DNA of 64,000 nucleotides. It comes from Elusimicrobiaceae bacterium (GTDB lineage Bacteria; Elusimicrobiota; Elusimicrobia; Elusimicrobiales; Elusimicrobiaceae). The notes under the pieces are model-generated. The model did no database searches. It saw only the letters and a list, made by a program, of their open reading frames with translations, and was not told the origin of the DNA. Positions 33,194 through 42,433 of this stretch are shown here, in pieces (within the stretch, counting starts at the first letter, position 1; each line of letters starts with the position of its first letter). A program made the translations under genes and the position numbers. The stretch covers positions 1 to 64,000 of the forward strand of contig JAGCWX010000031.1 of NCBI GenBank assembly GCA_017961585.1. Reading direction: 5' to 3'.

Positions 33194-33592
33194 ATGAACA
33201 TTAGTGATATCAAACATAACTTAAAAACCAACATCCCGGTTTTTAAAGCGGGCGATACAGTCCGCGTGAAAGTAAAAGTAGTAGAAGGCGATAACGAACG
33301 CTTGCAAGCTTTTGACGGCGTTGTGATTGCCCGCAAAGGTTCTGGCATTGGCGAAACTTTCACCGTGCGCAAAATCTCGTTTGGGGTAGGCGTGGAACGC
33401 ATTTTCCCGATTCACTCCCCCCGCGTGGACAGCATTGAAGTACTTAAAGTAGGTAAAGTACGTCGTGCCAAACTCAACTACTTGACCAAGCTCTCCGGCA
33501 AAGCCGCCCGCTTGCAAGAACTTAAGAAAACGACCGGTACTGCAGATGATGCCCAAACAGCTGAAGCTGCCCCGGCCGCCGAGGCGAAATAA
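33194..33592 (+). CDS. rplS: 50S ribosomal protein L19
   Basis: A 132-residue L19. Conserved segments are [19 protein letters not shown] and [12 protein letters not shown], then RRAKLNYL. The last 25 residues form an alanine/glutamate-rich extension (EAAPAAEAK) beyond the usual end. A GGAGGAAG site lies upstream. It is followed by a strong terminator. Confidence 0.97.
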   Translation: MNISDIKHNLKTNIPVFKAGDTVRVKVKVVEGDNERLQAFDGVVIARKGSGIGETFTVRKISFGVGVERIFPIHSPRVDSIEVLKVGKVRRAKLNYLTKLSGKAARLQELKKTTGTADDAQTAEAAPAAEAK

Positions 33593-33630
33593 TTACTTTA
33601 ACGAGTAATTTTTAAACTCCGAATAGAAGT

Positions 33631-33667
33631 AAAACTCCCGCACAAACGCGTTGTGCGGGAGTTTTTT
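33631..33667 (+). terminator. Terminator after rplS
   Basis: Perfect 15-bp stem AAAACTCCCGCACAA/TTGTGCGGGAGTTTT with a 5-nt loop and a T-run. It also suits the converging lipoprotein gene. Confidence 0.92.
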
Positions 33668-33675
33668 GATAGAAA

Positions 33676-34305
33676 TTACCGCAAGCTGATTAGTTGTAAT
33701 TCTAAAAGAATTTTCCCATCTTGGTAGACCATTTCGTGTGGCACTTGGATAAGCCCATCGGCCGAAATAGGCATATAATCGCCATAGACCATATCGGCAC
33801 TGTTTAAAGCAGTTACCGTGCGCGCGGCCACGGGGTACACGCTGCCTTGCTCATACACAAAAATTTCTTTAGCCCGCACACCTTTATAAGAAACACTGGT
33901 TTCATTATTTTTGGTACTCACCCCGGCATACGTGCCCGGGTTAGAAAATAGCAAATCCAACAGTTGCGTAATACGCCCGCGTACCAAGGTATTATCTACG
34001 TCTTTAAATAGGTAGCGGTAAGCAATTCCTTCCGGGCTGACAATCGCATCCAGCACGCGGAACACTCCCCCCGTCAGTAAAACAACTTGCACATCTTCTG
34101 CCCCTATTTTTTTAGCGGTTACCACGCCGTCCATCTGCATGCCGTTCATCGTACCAACCACTTTAAAAGCGGCTTGGGTTTTCCCTTCCGCAAAAAAATT
34201 TACTTTTTTGTAGTCGCGCACCTGAGTGGGAATTTGTTTGACGCGCGCCGTGGCACACGCACACAGCAAGACTGCGCAAGAAAATGTTAAAATTTGTTTA
34301 AGCAT
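33676..34305 (-). CDS. Lipoprotein of unknown function
   Basis: A 209-residue protein with a lipoprotein-type signal (MLKQILTFSCAVLLCAC; the likely lipidated cysteine is at about residue 17). The mature part shows FFAEGKTQAAFKVVGTMNGM and LLFSNPGTYAGVSTKN. The pattern recalls small outer-membrane lipoproteins of the LolB/DUF4292 type, which I cannot confirm by eye. The start at 34305 has a GGGGG site. It diverges from the WecA-like gene with only 31 bp between them. Confidence 0.7.
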   Translation of the reverse strand: MLKQILTFSCAVLLCACATARVKQIPTQVRDYKKVNFFAEGKTQAAFKVVGTMNGMQMDGVVTAKKIGAEDVQVVLLTGGVFRVLDAIVSPEGIAYRYLFKDVDNTLVRGRITQLLDLLFSNPGTYAGVSTKNNETSVSYKGVRAKEIFVYEQGSVYPVAARTVTALNSADMVYGDYMPISADGLIQVPHEMVYQDGKILLELQLISLR

Positions 34306-34336
34306 ATAAAACCCCCTTTTGGATATTATACTGTTT

Positions 34337-35368
34337 ATGAACTTATACGTGCTTACCTTTTTATGTGCCGCTGCAGTAGCCGCGCTGAGTCTGCCGCTAC
34401 TTAAGCACACGCTGGGCCGTTTTTTAACCGATCAACCCGGCGGGTTGAAAACCCACTCTCGGCCGGCCTTGCTGTTGGGGGGTTGTGCAGTACTGGCAGG
34501 CACAATCAGCGCGCTGGTGCTCATCCGGTTAATTACCGATTTCCCCACCGGAACTTTACATAGCTTGCGCGGTATTTTGGGCGCGGGCTGTTTGATTTTT
34601 CTACTGGGGCTTTTGGACGATTTGCGCAAACCCAAAGGGCTCCCCATTTGGTTGCGCCTACTCGTTCAAGCGATAGCCGCCGGATTACTGATTAATTATG
34701 AAGTATATGTACAAATTTTTCAAACCACGTGGCTTAATTACGCTTTCACATTTTTGTGGCTGGTAGGGCTGACCAATGCTTTTAACCTACTGGATATTGC
34801 CGACGGACTCTGCACCAGCCAAACGGTCATTTGCACCTTGGGATTATTTGCCATTGCGCTGCCCGGGGAACTGTGGTACGTCAATTTTGCTGCGCTGGCA
34901 TTGCTGGGCAGCTGTTTGGCTTGTTGGCCGCACAATTACAAAACCCCCAAAATTTTCTTGGGGGATGGCGGTTCCACTTTTTTTGGGTTTTTTATTGCGG
35001 CCCTTTCTATGGGAACACAATATTCCCGGCACAACCCCTACGGGTACGCCGCCGCTTTATTTATTGTAGCGGTGCCGTTGCTGGATACTACCTTTGTAAT
35101 TTTAGCGCGTGCGTTGCAAGGCAAAAACCCCTTAAAAGGGAGTAACGATCACTTGGCCCTGCAGCTCAAAAACAAATATCATTTTAAAAACCATACCGTC
35201 ATTTTATTGTTTGCGTTGGCCGCAATTGGATGCAATTTGCTGGCATATACTTTAACCAAAACCACCCCCGCCCATACGCTTGCTTTGTGTGTGTTGGCCG
35301 TATTGGGGGCCGGGATGTTTATCTTATGGCTACTTCAAAAACTAAACACGTTCAAACACTCATCTTAG
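34337..35368 (+). CDS. WecA/TagO-like undecaprenyl-phosphate sugar-1-phosphate transferase
   Basis: A 343-residue integral membrane enzyme of the MraY/WecA family with about ten or eleven helices. It would start glycan synthesis by linking a sugar-1-phosphate to undecaprenyl phosphate. Family motifs: LLGLLDDLRKP near residue 93, NAFNLLDIADGL near 148, FLGDGGSTFFGF near 208, and SNDHLALQL. The GSNDHL segment matches WecA-type rather than MraY-type enzymes. The ATG at 34337 is preceded by TATTAT ending 7 nt upstream and no ribosome-binding site. Donor sugar is uncertain. Confidence 0.88.
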   Translation: MNLYVLTFLCAAAVAALSLPLLKHTLGRFLTDQPGGLKTHSRPALLLGGCAVLAGTISALVLIRLITDFPTGTLHSLRGILGAGCLIFLLGLLDDLRKPKGLPIWLRLLVQAIAAGLLINYEVYVQIFQTTWLNYAFTFLWLVGLTNAFNLLDIADGLCTSQTVICTLGLFAIALPGELWYVNFAALALLGSCLACWPHNYKTPKIFLGDGGSTFFGFFIAALSMGTQYSRHNPYGYAAALFIVAVPLLDTTFVILARALQGKNPLKGSNDHLALQLKNKYHFKNHTVILLFALAAIGCNLLAYTLTKTTPAHTLALCVLAVLGAGMFILWLLQKLNTFKHSS

Positions 35369-36624
35369 GCGGCGGAATCACCGGCCTGGCCACAGCGTAC
35401 GCCCTGCAAAAGCGCGGGATGAGCGACTATTTGGTTTTGGAAGCCAACCCCGTTCCCGGGGGGCTGTGCGCCACCACCACGCAAAACGGTTATCAATTTG
35501 ATTTTGGCGGGCATTTCTTGCACTTACACACACCAAAAGGTAAAAAAATAGTTCAAGAATTGTTGGGAACCAATTTAAAAAAACACGCGCGCAAGGCCTT
35601 TATTTACACAAACGGCATGAAAGTTCCTTACCCGTTCCAAAGCAATTTATGGGCCCTCTTTCCCGAAGTGCGTGCTATATGTGTAGAAGGATTAAAACGC
35701 ATTGAACCCCAAACCCCGCAAAATTTTGAACAATGGTGTTTGCAATCCTTTGGGTGGGGATTGTACGAGGCGTTTTTCCGCCCCTATAACGAAAAACTAT
35801 GGGGCAAGCCGTTGCGCGAATTATCGTGCGATTGGTGCGGCCCGTTTGTACCGGCTCCGGCGCGCAAACAAATGCTGCAAAGTGCTACCCACAAACCGGC
35901 CCATCCCCAAGGATACAACGCCGCTTTTTATTATCCTAAAAAGGGCGGCATCGGGGCCCTTATCCAGGCGCTGGTCAAACAAATTAACCCCGTGCGTCTT
36001 AATAGCCGGCTAACTCACCTGGATTTAAAAAACCGCACGGCCTGGATCAATGGAAAAGAAAAAATAACGTTTGACCACGTAGTCAACACGTTGCCTCTGC
36101 CCGATCTTGTTGCCTGCCTAGAAGGCAACGCAACGCTGAAAAAATCGGCCCAAAAATTGGAATCCCGCCCGGTAACGATTTATCACTTGGCTTTAGCACG
36201 CAAGCTAGAACCCTTTCACTGGATTTACTGCCCCGATCCAGCCCAGCCCTTCTACCGCGTGGGGATGGTAAACAGTTTTTATCCCGAGGCAGTGCCCGAC
36301 AAAGAAACCTCCCTGTTGTGGGTGGAATTACCCGGGCAAATTCCCCACACTCCCGATATGGAACAAAAAATTTGGAATGGGCTTTATCAAAAAGGCCTGG
36401 TCAACGAAGATGACGTTTCCCTCTTTTCCGCTTGGCAGGATGTTCCCCATGCCTACGTGCTATTTAACGCCGAGCGTGCCCAACGTGTTCCCGCCTTGTT
36501 AGCCGCCTTGGAAAAACAAGGGTGCTACTGCGTGGGCCGCTACGGACGGTGGGAATATAGCTTTATGGAAACTTCCCTTTTACAAGGGGATCAAATAGCT
36601 CAAAAATTGGCAAATCTGCTATAA
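35326..36624 (+). CDS. FAD-dependent amine-oxidase/UDP-galactopyranose-mutase-like protein
   Basis: A 432-residue flavoprotein. The FAD-binding dinucleotide fold is ILGGGITGLATAYALQKRG near residue 13, with the acidic end VLEANPVPGGLCATT. DFGGHFLHLHTP near residue 60 and a C-terminal GRYGRWEYSFMETSLLQG complete the fold. This pattern fits protoporphyrinogen-oxidase-like and UDP-galactopyranose-mutase-like enzymes found in polysaccharide loci. Next to a WecA-like gene a sugar-related role is plausible. It overlaps that gene by 43 bp; the start at 35326 is the last ATG that retains the FAD motif. Confidence 0.82.
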   Translation: MATSKTKHVQTLILGGGITGLATAYALQKRGMSDYLVLEANPVPGGLCATTTQNGYQFDFGGHFLHLHTPKGKKIVQELLGTNLKKHARKAFIYTNGMKVPYPFQSNLWALFPEVRAICVEGLKRIEPQTPQNFEQWCLQSFGWGLYEAFFRPYNEKLWGKPLRELSCDWCGPFVPAPARKQMLQSATHKPAHPQGYNAAFYYPKKGGIGALIQALVKQINPVRLNSRLTHLDLKNRTAWINGKEKITFDHVVNTLPLPDLVACLEGNATLKKSAQKLESRPVTIYHLALARKLEPFHWIYCPDPAQPFYRVGMVNSFYPEAVPDKETSLLWVELPGQIPHTPDMEQKIWNGLYQKGLVNEDDVSLFSAWQDVPHAYVLFNAERAQRVPALLAALEKQGCYCVGRYGRWEYSFMETSLLQGDQIAQKLANLL

Positions 36625-36634
36625 TATAACAGGT

Positions 36635-37765
36635 ATGAAGGTTCTCGTTTTTGGGGGCAGTTTTGACCCCGTTCACAAAGGTCACGTAGCGCTATTTCGC
36701 CGGGCAATGAAAGTGGTTGCCCCTGACGTGGCGCATATCGTACCGGCGTATCACTCCCCTTTTAAAGCCAAATCGCCCACCCCGTTCCGCTTGCGTATGA
36801 CTATGCTTAAACAAGCATTCAAAGGGGCCGGCAAGAATATTGTATTTGACGATTACGAACTTAAACAAGGCGGCAAAACTTACACTTATCAACTGGTGCA
36901 ATACCTTAAAAAACGCTACAAAGACCCGGAAATTTATCTGCTGGTAGGAACTGATTGCCTTAACGATTTACACAATTGGAAAAATCCTTCTTACATTTTT
37001 GAAAATGCCGTGGTAGTGGCCGGCAAACGCAAAGGATACGACGAAAATCCCGCCACCTTCCCGCATATTTTCCTGCCGGGGTTCTTCCCAAAATTATCTT
37101 CCAGCCGGGTACGGGCGCATATTTTGGCCTGTGGGGATATCCCCGATACGGTTCCCCCCGCCATTGCCCCCACCATTCGCAAGAACAAATTATACGGGCT
37201 GGACGTGCACGATTGGCTTAAAGGGCACTTAAAACCCAAACGCTATTTACACTCTAAAAACGTAGCGGAAATGGCCGCCGCCTTTAGCGATATCTACGGG
37301 ATCAACGTGGAAGCGGCCGTGAAAGCCGGCATTTTGCACGATGCCGCCAAAGGGATGGACGCCCCGCAATTGATTGAATTTTGCAAAGAACATAAAATTA
37401 AAGTGCCGTTTTTTGAAGATATTTGCCAAATGGAACCGCAACTGTTGCATAGTTATGCCTCCCGCTGGCTGGCTAAAAATCAGTTTGGCATTCACGATAA
37501 AGAAATTTTGGACGCCATTGCCGAACATACCTTAGGTAGTTTGCATATGAGCACCCTTTCCAAAATGCTTTTTGTGGCAGATATTTCTTCCAAAGACCGC
37601 AAATACAAAGATGCTTTTGTCATCCGTACCCTGGCGTTGCAGGATTTAGATAAAGCCCTGCGCTATGCGGCTAACCGCAAATTGCTTTTTACAATTGATT
37701 GTCAAAAGTGGCTTTGCCCCTTAGGTATTGACCTATGGAACCATCTTATCAAACAAGAAAAATAA
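36635..37765 (+). CDS. nadD: NadD nicotinate-nucleotide adenylyltransferase fused to a YqeK-like HD hydrolase
   Basis: A 376-residue two-domain protein. Residues 1-190 are NadD, which makes nicotinate adenine dinucleotide; seen are FGGSFDPVHKGHVAL and LVGTDCLNDLHNWKN, then the SSSRVR motif. Residues about 195-376 are an HD-domain hydrolase of the YqeK type (Ap4A hydrolase). Seen are RYLHSKNVAEMA, ILHDAAKGMD and AIAEHTLG, holding the metal ligands. YqeK is usually a separate gene next to nadD; here the two are fused. TATAAT ends 9 nt before the ATG, which would give a very short leader. Confidence 0.93.
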   Translation: MKVLVFGGSFDPVHKGHVALFRRAMKVVAPDVAHIVPAYHSPFKAKSPTPFRLRMTMLKQAFKGAGKNIVFDDYELKQGGKTYTYQLVQYLKKRYKDPEIYLLVGTDCLNDLHNWKNPSYIFENAVVVAGKRKGYDENPATFPHIFLPGFFPKLSSSRVRAHILACGDIPDTVPPAIAPTIRKNKLYGLDVHDWLKGHLKPKRYLHSKNVAEMAAAFSDIYGINVEAAVKAGILHDAAKGMDAPQLIEFCKEHKIKVPFFEDICQMEPQLLHSYASRWLAKNQFGIHDKEILDAIAEHTLGSLHMSTLSKMLFVADISSKDRKYKDAFVIRTLALQDLDKALRYAANRKLLFTIDCQKWLCPLGIDLWNHLIKQEK

Positions 37766-38619
37766 TCGGCCGGATATTGGCTGTGTTATGTGCCGTACTT
37801 TTAGGGCTGGCTTTTTGGGCGCAGCTTTCTTCGCCCGTATTGCAGCAGTTAATTGCACGTAAAAATACCCCTTTGCACGTACTGGTACTAACCCAACCGG
37901 CCATGCGCTTTACCTACAACCCAACCGACCGCAAAGCCCTCGTTGCCGTTGCCACAAACGCGTGCGAACGCGCCTCTCTTTCCCAGTGCTTTAACGGGGA
38001 ATTTGATTTTTTTTATCAGCCGCAAGAAACCGAGCAAAATACGTTTTGGACCCAATTTAAAGACAATCTATCCACCTGGCGCTACAACCCAGCTATTTTA
38101 GCCCGTTACGTGCATGCTTACATCAATGCGGGGATTCAAAAACGCACCAACTTACACCCCGGAGTGTTTATTTTGTTATCGCAAGAATTGGCCGCTTTAA
38201 CTCCCAACGATTTTGCCGTACAATATCCCAAAGCCAACCCAAAGAAAAAAGGAAAAAAAGCCACTGCCGAGCCGGAAATGGCCCCCATGCTGGATAGATC
38301 CGCCACACAAGCCGTCAAAAAACCGCTTAAAGTAATTGTGCTCAATGCTTCCGGTAAGAGAGGGTTGGCCGAATCGCTCAAGCAATATTTACGTGCGCAA
38401 TACGCCAAAGGGCTTTTGCAAGTGGACGTATACGATACCGGCAATTACCCTACCGAGCAGGAAAAATCGTTTTTAATTGACTATAGCGGCAACTTGGTAG
38501 CGGTAACGCAGCTTAGCCATGCAGTAGGAATCAACGGGGAAATCCGCTCCGAAAAGCCAACCGGGGATATTTACGATACCACTATTGTATTGGGGAAGGA
38601 CTTTGAAATGCCCCTTTAG
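37735..38619 (+). CDS. Membrane-anchored protein with LytR_C-type domain
   Basis: A 294-residue protein with an N-terminal membrane helix (about residues 11-33). A middle region without obvious motifs and a lysine-rich linker (PKANPKKKGKKAT) follow. The C-terminal 95-residue domain has VIVLNASGKRGLAESLKQYL and DIYDTTIVLGKDF, matching the LytR C-terminal domain found in cell-wall LCP proteins. The LCP catalytic domain itself is absent. It overlaps the nadD fusion by 31 bp. Its place in the nadD-rsfS group is conserved in several phyla where an LCP protein sits here. Confidence 0.8.
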   Translation: MEPSYQTRKIIGRILAVLCAVLLGLAFWAQLSSPVLQQLIARKNTPLHVLVLTQPAMRFTYNPTDRKALVAVATNACERASLSQCFNGEFDFFYQPQETEQNTFWTQFKDNLSTWRYNPAILARYVHAYINAGIQKRTNLHPGVFILLSQELAALTPNDFAVQYPKANPKKKGKKATAEPEMAPMLDRSATQAVKKPLKVIVLNASGKRGLAESLKQYLRAQYAKGLLQVDVYDTGNYPTEQEKSFLIDYSGNLVAVTQLSHAVGINGEIRSEKPTGDIYDTTIVLGKDFEMPL

Positions 38620-38661
38620 TTATCCCCTTAAAAATGCTAGACTAAAGAAGAGAGAAAACCT

Positions 38662-39171
38662 ATGAATACCAAAGAACTTGTATGCTTGGCCGCACGTTTG
38701 GCCGATGATAAAAAAGCCGAAAACATCAAAGTAATTGATTTAGGGGGGCTGTCTTCGTTGTGTGATTATGTACTGATTATGACGGCCACCTCCAAACCGC
38801 ATTTAGAAGCGGTGGAAGAAGAAATCAGCAAAAAACTAAAAGAAATCGGCATCTACAAAACCAACCGCGACGGAGCCGACAGCTTGCAATGGCGCGTGAG
38901 CGACTATGGTGCTTTTTTGGTACATATTATGACGCAAGATGCACGTGATTTTTATGCATTAGACAAAATTTTTAGCTTCGGCACGGAATTGGACTTTACC
39001 AAACCCGTCAAAAAAGCTCCGGCTAAAAAAACCGTTGCCAAAAAGCCCGCTGCCCAAAAAACAACTAAAAAAACACCCGCCAAAAAAGCGGCTAAAAAAC
39101 CGGCAGCCAAGAAAAAAGGTTCTCAAACAAAAACCGTTAAAAAATCAACCAAAACCACGAAGAAGAAATAA
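38662..39171 (+). CDS. rsfS: Ribosomal silencing factor RsfS with lysine-rich tail
   Basis: A 169-residue protein. Residues 1-110 form the RsfS domain, which binds ribosomal protein L14 and blocks subunit joining in starvation. Seen are IDLGGLSSLCDYVLIMTA and LQWRVSDYGAFLVHIM, then DARDFYALDKIF. Residues 110-169 are a lysine/alanine/threonine/proline-rich tail (repeats such as PAKKTVAKKPA and TKKTPAKKAAKK), like the histone-like protein at 6249. The usual RsfS is about 105-130 residues, so the tail is an addition. It may strengthen RNA binding; that is inference. Confidence 0.93.
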   Translation: MNTKELVCLAARLADDKKAENIKVIDLGGLSSLCDYVLIMTATSKPHLEAVEEEISKKLKEIGIYKTNRDGADSLQWRVSDYGAFLVHIMTQDARDFYALDKIFSFGTELDFTKPVKKAPAKKTVAKKPAAQKTTKKTPAKKAAKKPAAKKKGSQTKTVKKSTKTTKKK

Positions 39172-39173
39172 AA

Positions 39174-40766
39174 ATGTTTGAAAAACTAAAACACGATATT
39201 ACCCTTAAATTAACCAATGCCGCGGCCTTTAAAGGCCAGGATCTCCCCCCGGTGGAGTTTTCCCCCGCGCCGGCTCATACGCAGGCGGATTTGTCGCTGG
39301 TGTGGGCAATGGCCGCCGCCAAAAGATTGCACAAAAATCCGTTAGACATTGCGCAAAAGGCCTGCCAAGTGATTAGCGAAGTAACAGGCGTTGCCTCTGC
39401 GCAAGCGATTAAACCCGGGTTTATCAATATTACCCTGGAAGACAAATTTATCATTGATATTGCCGCCGACCGCCGCATTAAAGAGCGCACCAACGAGCAA
39501 AACAAACAAAAAATCCTCATTGAATTTGTATCCGCCAACCCGACCGGGCCCCTGCACGTGGCCAGCGGACGCGGCGCCAGCTTGGGGGATAGCTTAGTTA
39601 AAATTCACCGCGCCCTGGGTTATCAGTGCGACAGCGAATATTACGTCAACGACGCCGGCAACCAAGCCGAGCTGTTGGCCGTTAGCTTAAAAGCCCGCAA
39701 AGAAGGCAAAGAACCGCCCGAGAATGGTTACCACGGTTCCTATTTAGTGGAATTGGCCAAACGCATCCCGGCCGACTTGCCCGAAGAAAATTACGGGCGT
39801 TGGGCGATGGAAGAACTACTCAAAACCCAACAGCAAGACATGAAAGATTTCCACGTGGATTTTACGCGTTGGTTCCGCGAATCGGATTTACACAAAGAAG
39901 ATGCCCCCAAAAAGGCCGTTGCCTTTTTAACTGAGCGTGGCTACACGTATGAGAAGGACGGGGCTGTTTGGTTCGGTTCTACACAAGACGAAGAAGCCCA
40001 AGACGATAAAGACCGCGTACTCGTACGCAAAGACGGCCGCCCCACTTATTTTATGGCTGATATTGCCTACCACAAAAGCAAATACGACCGCGGCTATACC
40101 ACTTTAATTGACATTTTAGGCGCCGATCACCATGGCTATGTACCGCGTATGAAAGCTGCTGTACACGCCCTGGGGCACGACGAAAAAACCTTCGTGCCGA
40201 TTATTCACCAATTGGTGCATTTAACCGAACATGGTGAACAAGTAAAAATGTCCAAACGGGCGGGGCACTTTATTACCTTGCGCGAACTGATGGACGACGT
40301 AGGAACCGATGTATGCCGGTTCTTCTTCGCCAGCCGCACGCCCAACGCGCATATGCTTTTTGATATGGACCTTGCCAAAAAACGCACGAACGAAAACCCT
40401 GTTTTCTACGTGCAATACGTCCACGCGCGCATTTACTCAATTTTTGAGGCCGCCAAACAAAAAGGGTTGGCCGAAGCTACCACCGCAAAGACACCGCTTA
40501 CCCCGCAAGAACGCGCCTTACTGCTTAAACTTGTGTGGTTCAAACCGGTGCTGAATATGTGCGTAGCCGATTTAAGCCCCCACCATTTAACCACGTATTT
40601 AGTGGAATTGGCCGGGCTATTTCACGCATTTTACGACAATTGCCGCGTCATTGACGACGCCAACCCTGATTTGACCGCCAGCCGCTTATTTATTTGCCAA
40701 CGCGTGGCAGAACGGATCAAAAAGGGCTTGGAATTTATTGGCGTCAGTTCCCCGGAAAAAATGTAA
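39174..40766 (+). CDS. argS: Arginyl-tRNA synthetase
   Basis: A 530-residue class I synthetase charging tRNA-Arg. The HIGH-type site appears as ANPTGPLHVASGRGAS near residue 122. NDAGNQAELLA lies near 160, DILGADHHGYVPRMKA near 315, and the KMSKS-type loop is QVKMSKRAGHFITL near 358. The C-terminal anticodon-binding domain has QYVHARIYSIFEAA and the terminal ICQRVAERIKKGLEFIGV. It is a little shorter than the E. coli enzyme. It starts 2 bp after rsfS. Confidence 0.97.
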   Translation: MFEKLKHDITLKLTNAAAFKGQDLPPVEFSPAPAHTQADLSLVWAMAAAKRLHKNPLDIAQKACQVISEVTGVASAQAIKPGFINITLEDKFIIDIAADRRIKERTNEQNKQKILIEFVSANPTGPLHVASGRGASLGDSLVKIHRALGYQCDSEYYVNDAGNQAELLAVSLKARKEGKEPPENGYHGSYLVELAKRIPADLPEENYGRWAMEELLKTQQQDMKDFHVDFTRWFRESDLHKEDAPKKAVAFLTERGYTYEKDGAVWFGSTQDEEAQDDKDRVLVRKDGRPTYFMADIAYHKSKYDRGYTTLIDILGADHHGYVPRMKAAVHALGHDEKTFVPIIHQLVHLTEHGEQVKMSKRAGHFITLRELMDDVGTDVCRFFFASRTPNAHMLFDMDLAKKRTNENPVFYVQYVHARIYSIFEAAKQKGLAEATTAKTPLTPQERALLLKLVWFKPVLNMCVADLSPHHLTTYLVELAGLFHAFYDNCRVIDDANPDLTASRLFICQRVAERIKKGLEFIGVSSPEKM

Positions 40767-40780
40767 ACTAACAGGAAAAT

Positions 40781-41731
40781 ATGGATATTAGCTACTTGCT
40801 GTTCCTACAACATATTCGCAATGGCTTGCACGATGCAGGCTCGTCGTTTTTTGTGGGATTATCCACGTTTTCGGTTACCTATTTATTCTTATTGCCGGCC
40901 TTCATTTACTGGTGTATGAGCAAACGCAAAGGGCTGTATATATTTGCATCGGCCTATTTGTGTATTGCCATGAGTGCTATTGTTAAATTGATCGCGTGTG
41001 TGTATCGCCCTTGGGTGCGCGATCCGCGCGTAATTCCGGTAGGGGACTCCTTAACCCGCGCCACCGGGTATTCACTCCCCAGCGGCCACGTAACCCACGC
41101 TACCCCTATGTACGGCGGTATGGCCAAAATATTTTGGGCAGGTAAATTTACCCACTGGCTTAGCATCTTTTTTATAGGGATCTTGTTGCTTACCGCTTTC
41201 TCCCGCAACTATTTGGGGGTTCATACCCCGCAGGACGTTATCGTAGGGATCGCTTTAGGGATATTGGCTTTGTGGATTGTGGAGTGCATTTTTAAAGAAA
41301 TAGACAAACAACCCGAGCACGAAAATTATTTCTTGCTGGCAGGCATTGTGTTTGGAATATTAAACCTGCTTTTTGTAATTTACAAACCCTATCCGCTTGA
41401 TTACGTAGACGGCAAATTGCTGGTGGATCCGCAACTGATGACCAACGACGCTTACAAAGACATCAGCTATTTAATTGCCTTCTGCGCCGCGCGTTACACG
41501 GAACGGAAATGGATTTCGTTTGAACAAACCGGGTTAAATGTAAAAGGGATTTTAATCGGCTTATTGGGCTTAGTACTGGCCGCCCTGTTGATTGCCGTTG
41601 GGGAAAAGGCGTGCATCCACTTTTTAGGTGCACACTGGGGCCGCGCGCTATATGCCTTTGTGATTGTTTTTTACATCATCGCGGGCTATCCGGCCGTTAT
41701 CAAATGGCTTTTTAAACAAAAAAAGAAATAA
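40781..41731 (+). CDS. PAP2-family membrane phosphatase
   Basis: A 316-residue membrane protein with about eight helices and the three PAP2 active-site motifs. These are KLIACVYRPW (KX6RP) near residue 68, PSGHVTHATPMYGG near 102, and SRNYLGVHTPQDVIVG (SRX5HXXXD) near 142. PAP2 enzymes remove phosphate from lipids such as undecaprenyl pyrophosphate or phosphatidate. The C-terminal half has extra helices beyond the minimal family. It is followed by a terminator. Confidence 0.9.
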   Translation: MDISYLLFLQHIRNGLHDAGSSFFVGLSTFSVTYLFLLPAFIYWCMSKRKGLYIFASAYLCIAMSAIVKLIACVYRPWVRDPRVIPVGDSLTRATGYSLPSGHVTHATPMYGGMAKIFWAGKFTHWLSIFFIGILLLTAFSRNYLGVHTPQDVIVGIALGILALWIVECIFKEIDKQPEHENYFLLAGIVFGILNLLFVIYKPYPLDYVDGKLLVDPQLMTNDAYKDISYLIAFCAARYTERKWISFEQTGLNVKGILIGLLGLVLAALLIAVGEKACIHFLGAHWGRALYAFVIVFYIIAGYPAVIKWLFKQKKK

Positions 41732-41766
41732 ATCTCCAAACGCCGCCAAATTCTCTTATACGTAAG

Positions 41767-41789
41767 AAGCCCCTTTTTAAAGGGGCTTT
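41767..41789. terminator. Bidirectional terminator
   Basis: Stem AAGCCCCTTT/AAAGGGGCTT with T-rich sequence on the plus strand. It lies between converging PAP2 and pilin-like genes. Confidence 0.8.
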
Positions 41790-41811
41790 GTGTTGGAATT
41801 AGTCGTTTTCC

Positions 41812-42327
41812 CTACATAGGATAAGCAATCAATTCTCCTCCCTTTATTGGTTCGCCTTTCCCCAATGTTTTACAGAACGAAAGACATGCAGTCTCAGAAG
41901 AACTACCACAAGCACAATAAAATCCTTTGGGTACTGAACCAAAAAGCAAGGATCCATCAGCTGCGGGGCCAATATATGCAATACCGTAAGGCTGATTGAG
42001 GCTGCCTGCTACTAACGCACCAAATAACGGATAGTACATATAATGACCCACTGTGCAATAGCTATCTCCCTCTTCGCCTTTTAATTCGCAAACGCCGTCG
42101 GAAGCGGTGACGAAGATATCCTCCCCATTTAACGTACCCTCTAATTCGGCCACTTCAATATTGTGGCTCATTTGCCGCAGTAATACCATCGCTTCTGCCG
42201 TACGGCTTTTTTCTACGGCCTTTTGATATTGCGGCAACGCCACCGCCGCCAAAATACCAATGATTAAGACGACTACTAATAATTCAATTAGGGTAAACCC
42301 TAAACGGCCTTGTACTCTATTTTTCAT
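41812..42327 (-). CDS. Type IV pilin-like protein
   Basis: A 171-residue pilin or pseudopilin. The prepilin leader ends with GRLG, then [18 protein letters not shown] follows, with the conserved glutamate at position 5 of the mature form. The C-terminal half has four or more cysteines ([16 protein letters not shown]), likely paired. The start at 42327 has AAGGAGAGC upstream; a longer frame reaches into the hairpin-repeat region and is rejected. It is separate from the pilin-like gene at 4471, and no pilus assembly genes are in the window. Confidence 0.9.
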   Translation of the reverse strand: MKNRVQGRLGFTLIELLVVVLIIGILAAVALPQYQKAVEKSRTAEAMVLLRQMSHNIEVAELEGTLNGEDIFVTASDGVCELKGEEGDSYCTVGHYMYYPLFGALVAGSLNQPYGIAYIGPAADGSLLFGSVPKGFYCACGSSSETACLSFCKTLGKGEPIKGGELIAYPM

Positions 42328-42433
42328 AAGCTCTCCTTGTGTTTTGATGTTCAGCATAAGAAAGTGTATCAAAAAAAAAAAAACAATGCAATTCTTTTCT
42401 GAAAAGACGACTTTTGCAATTAGGCAAAACATC

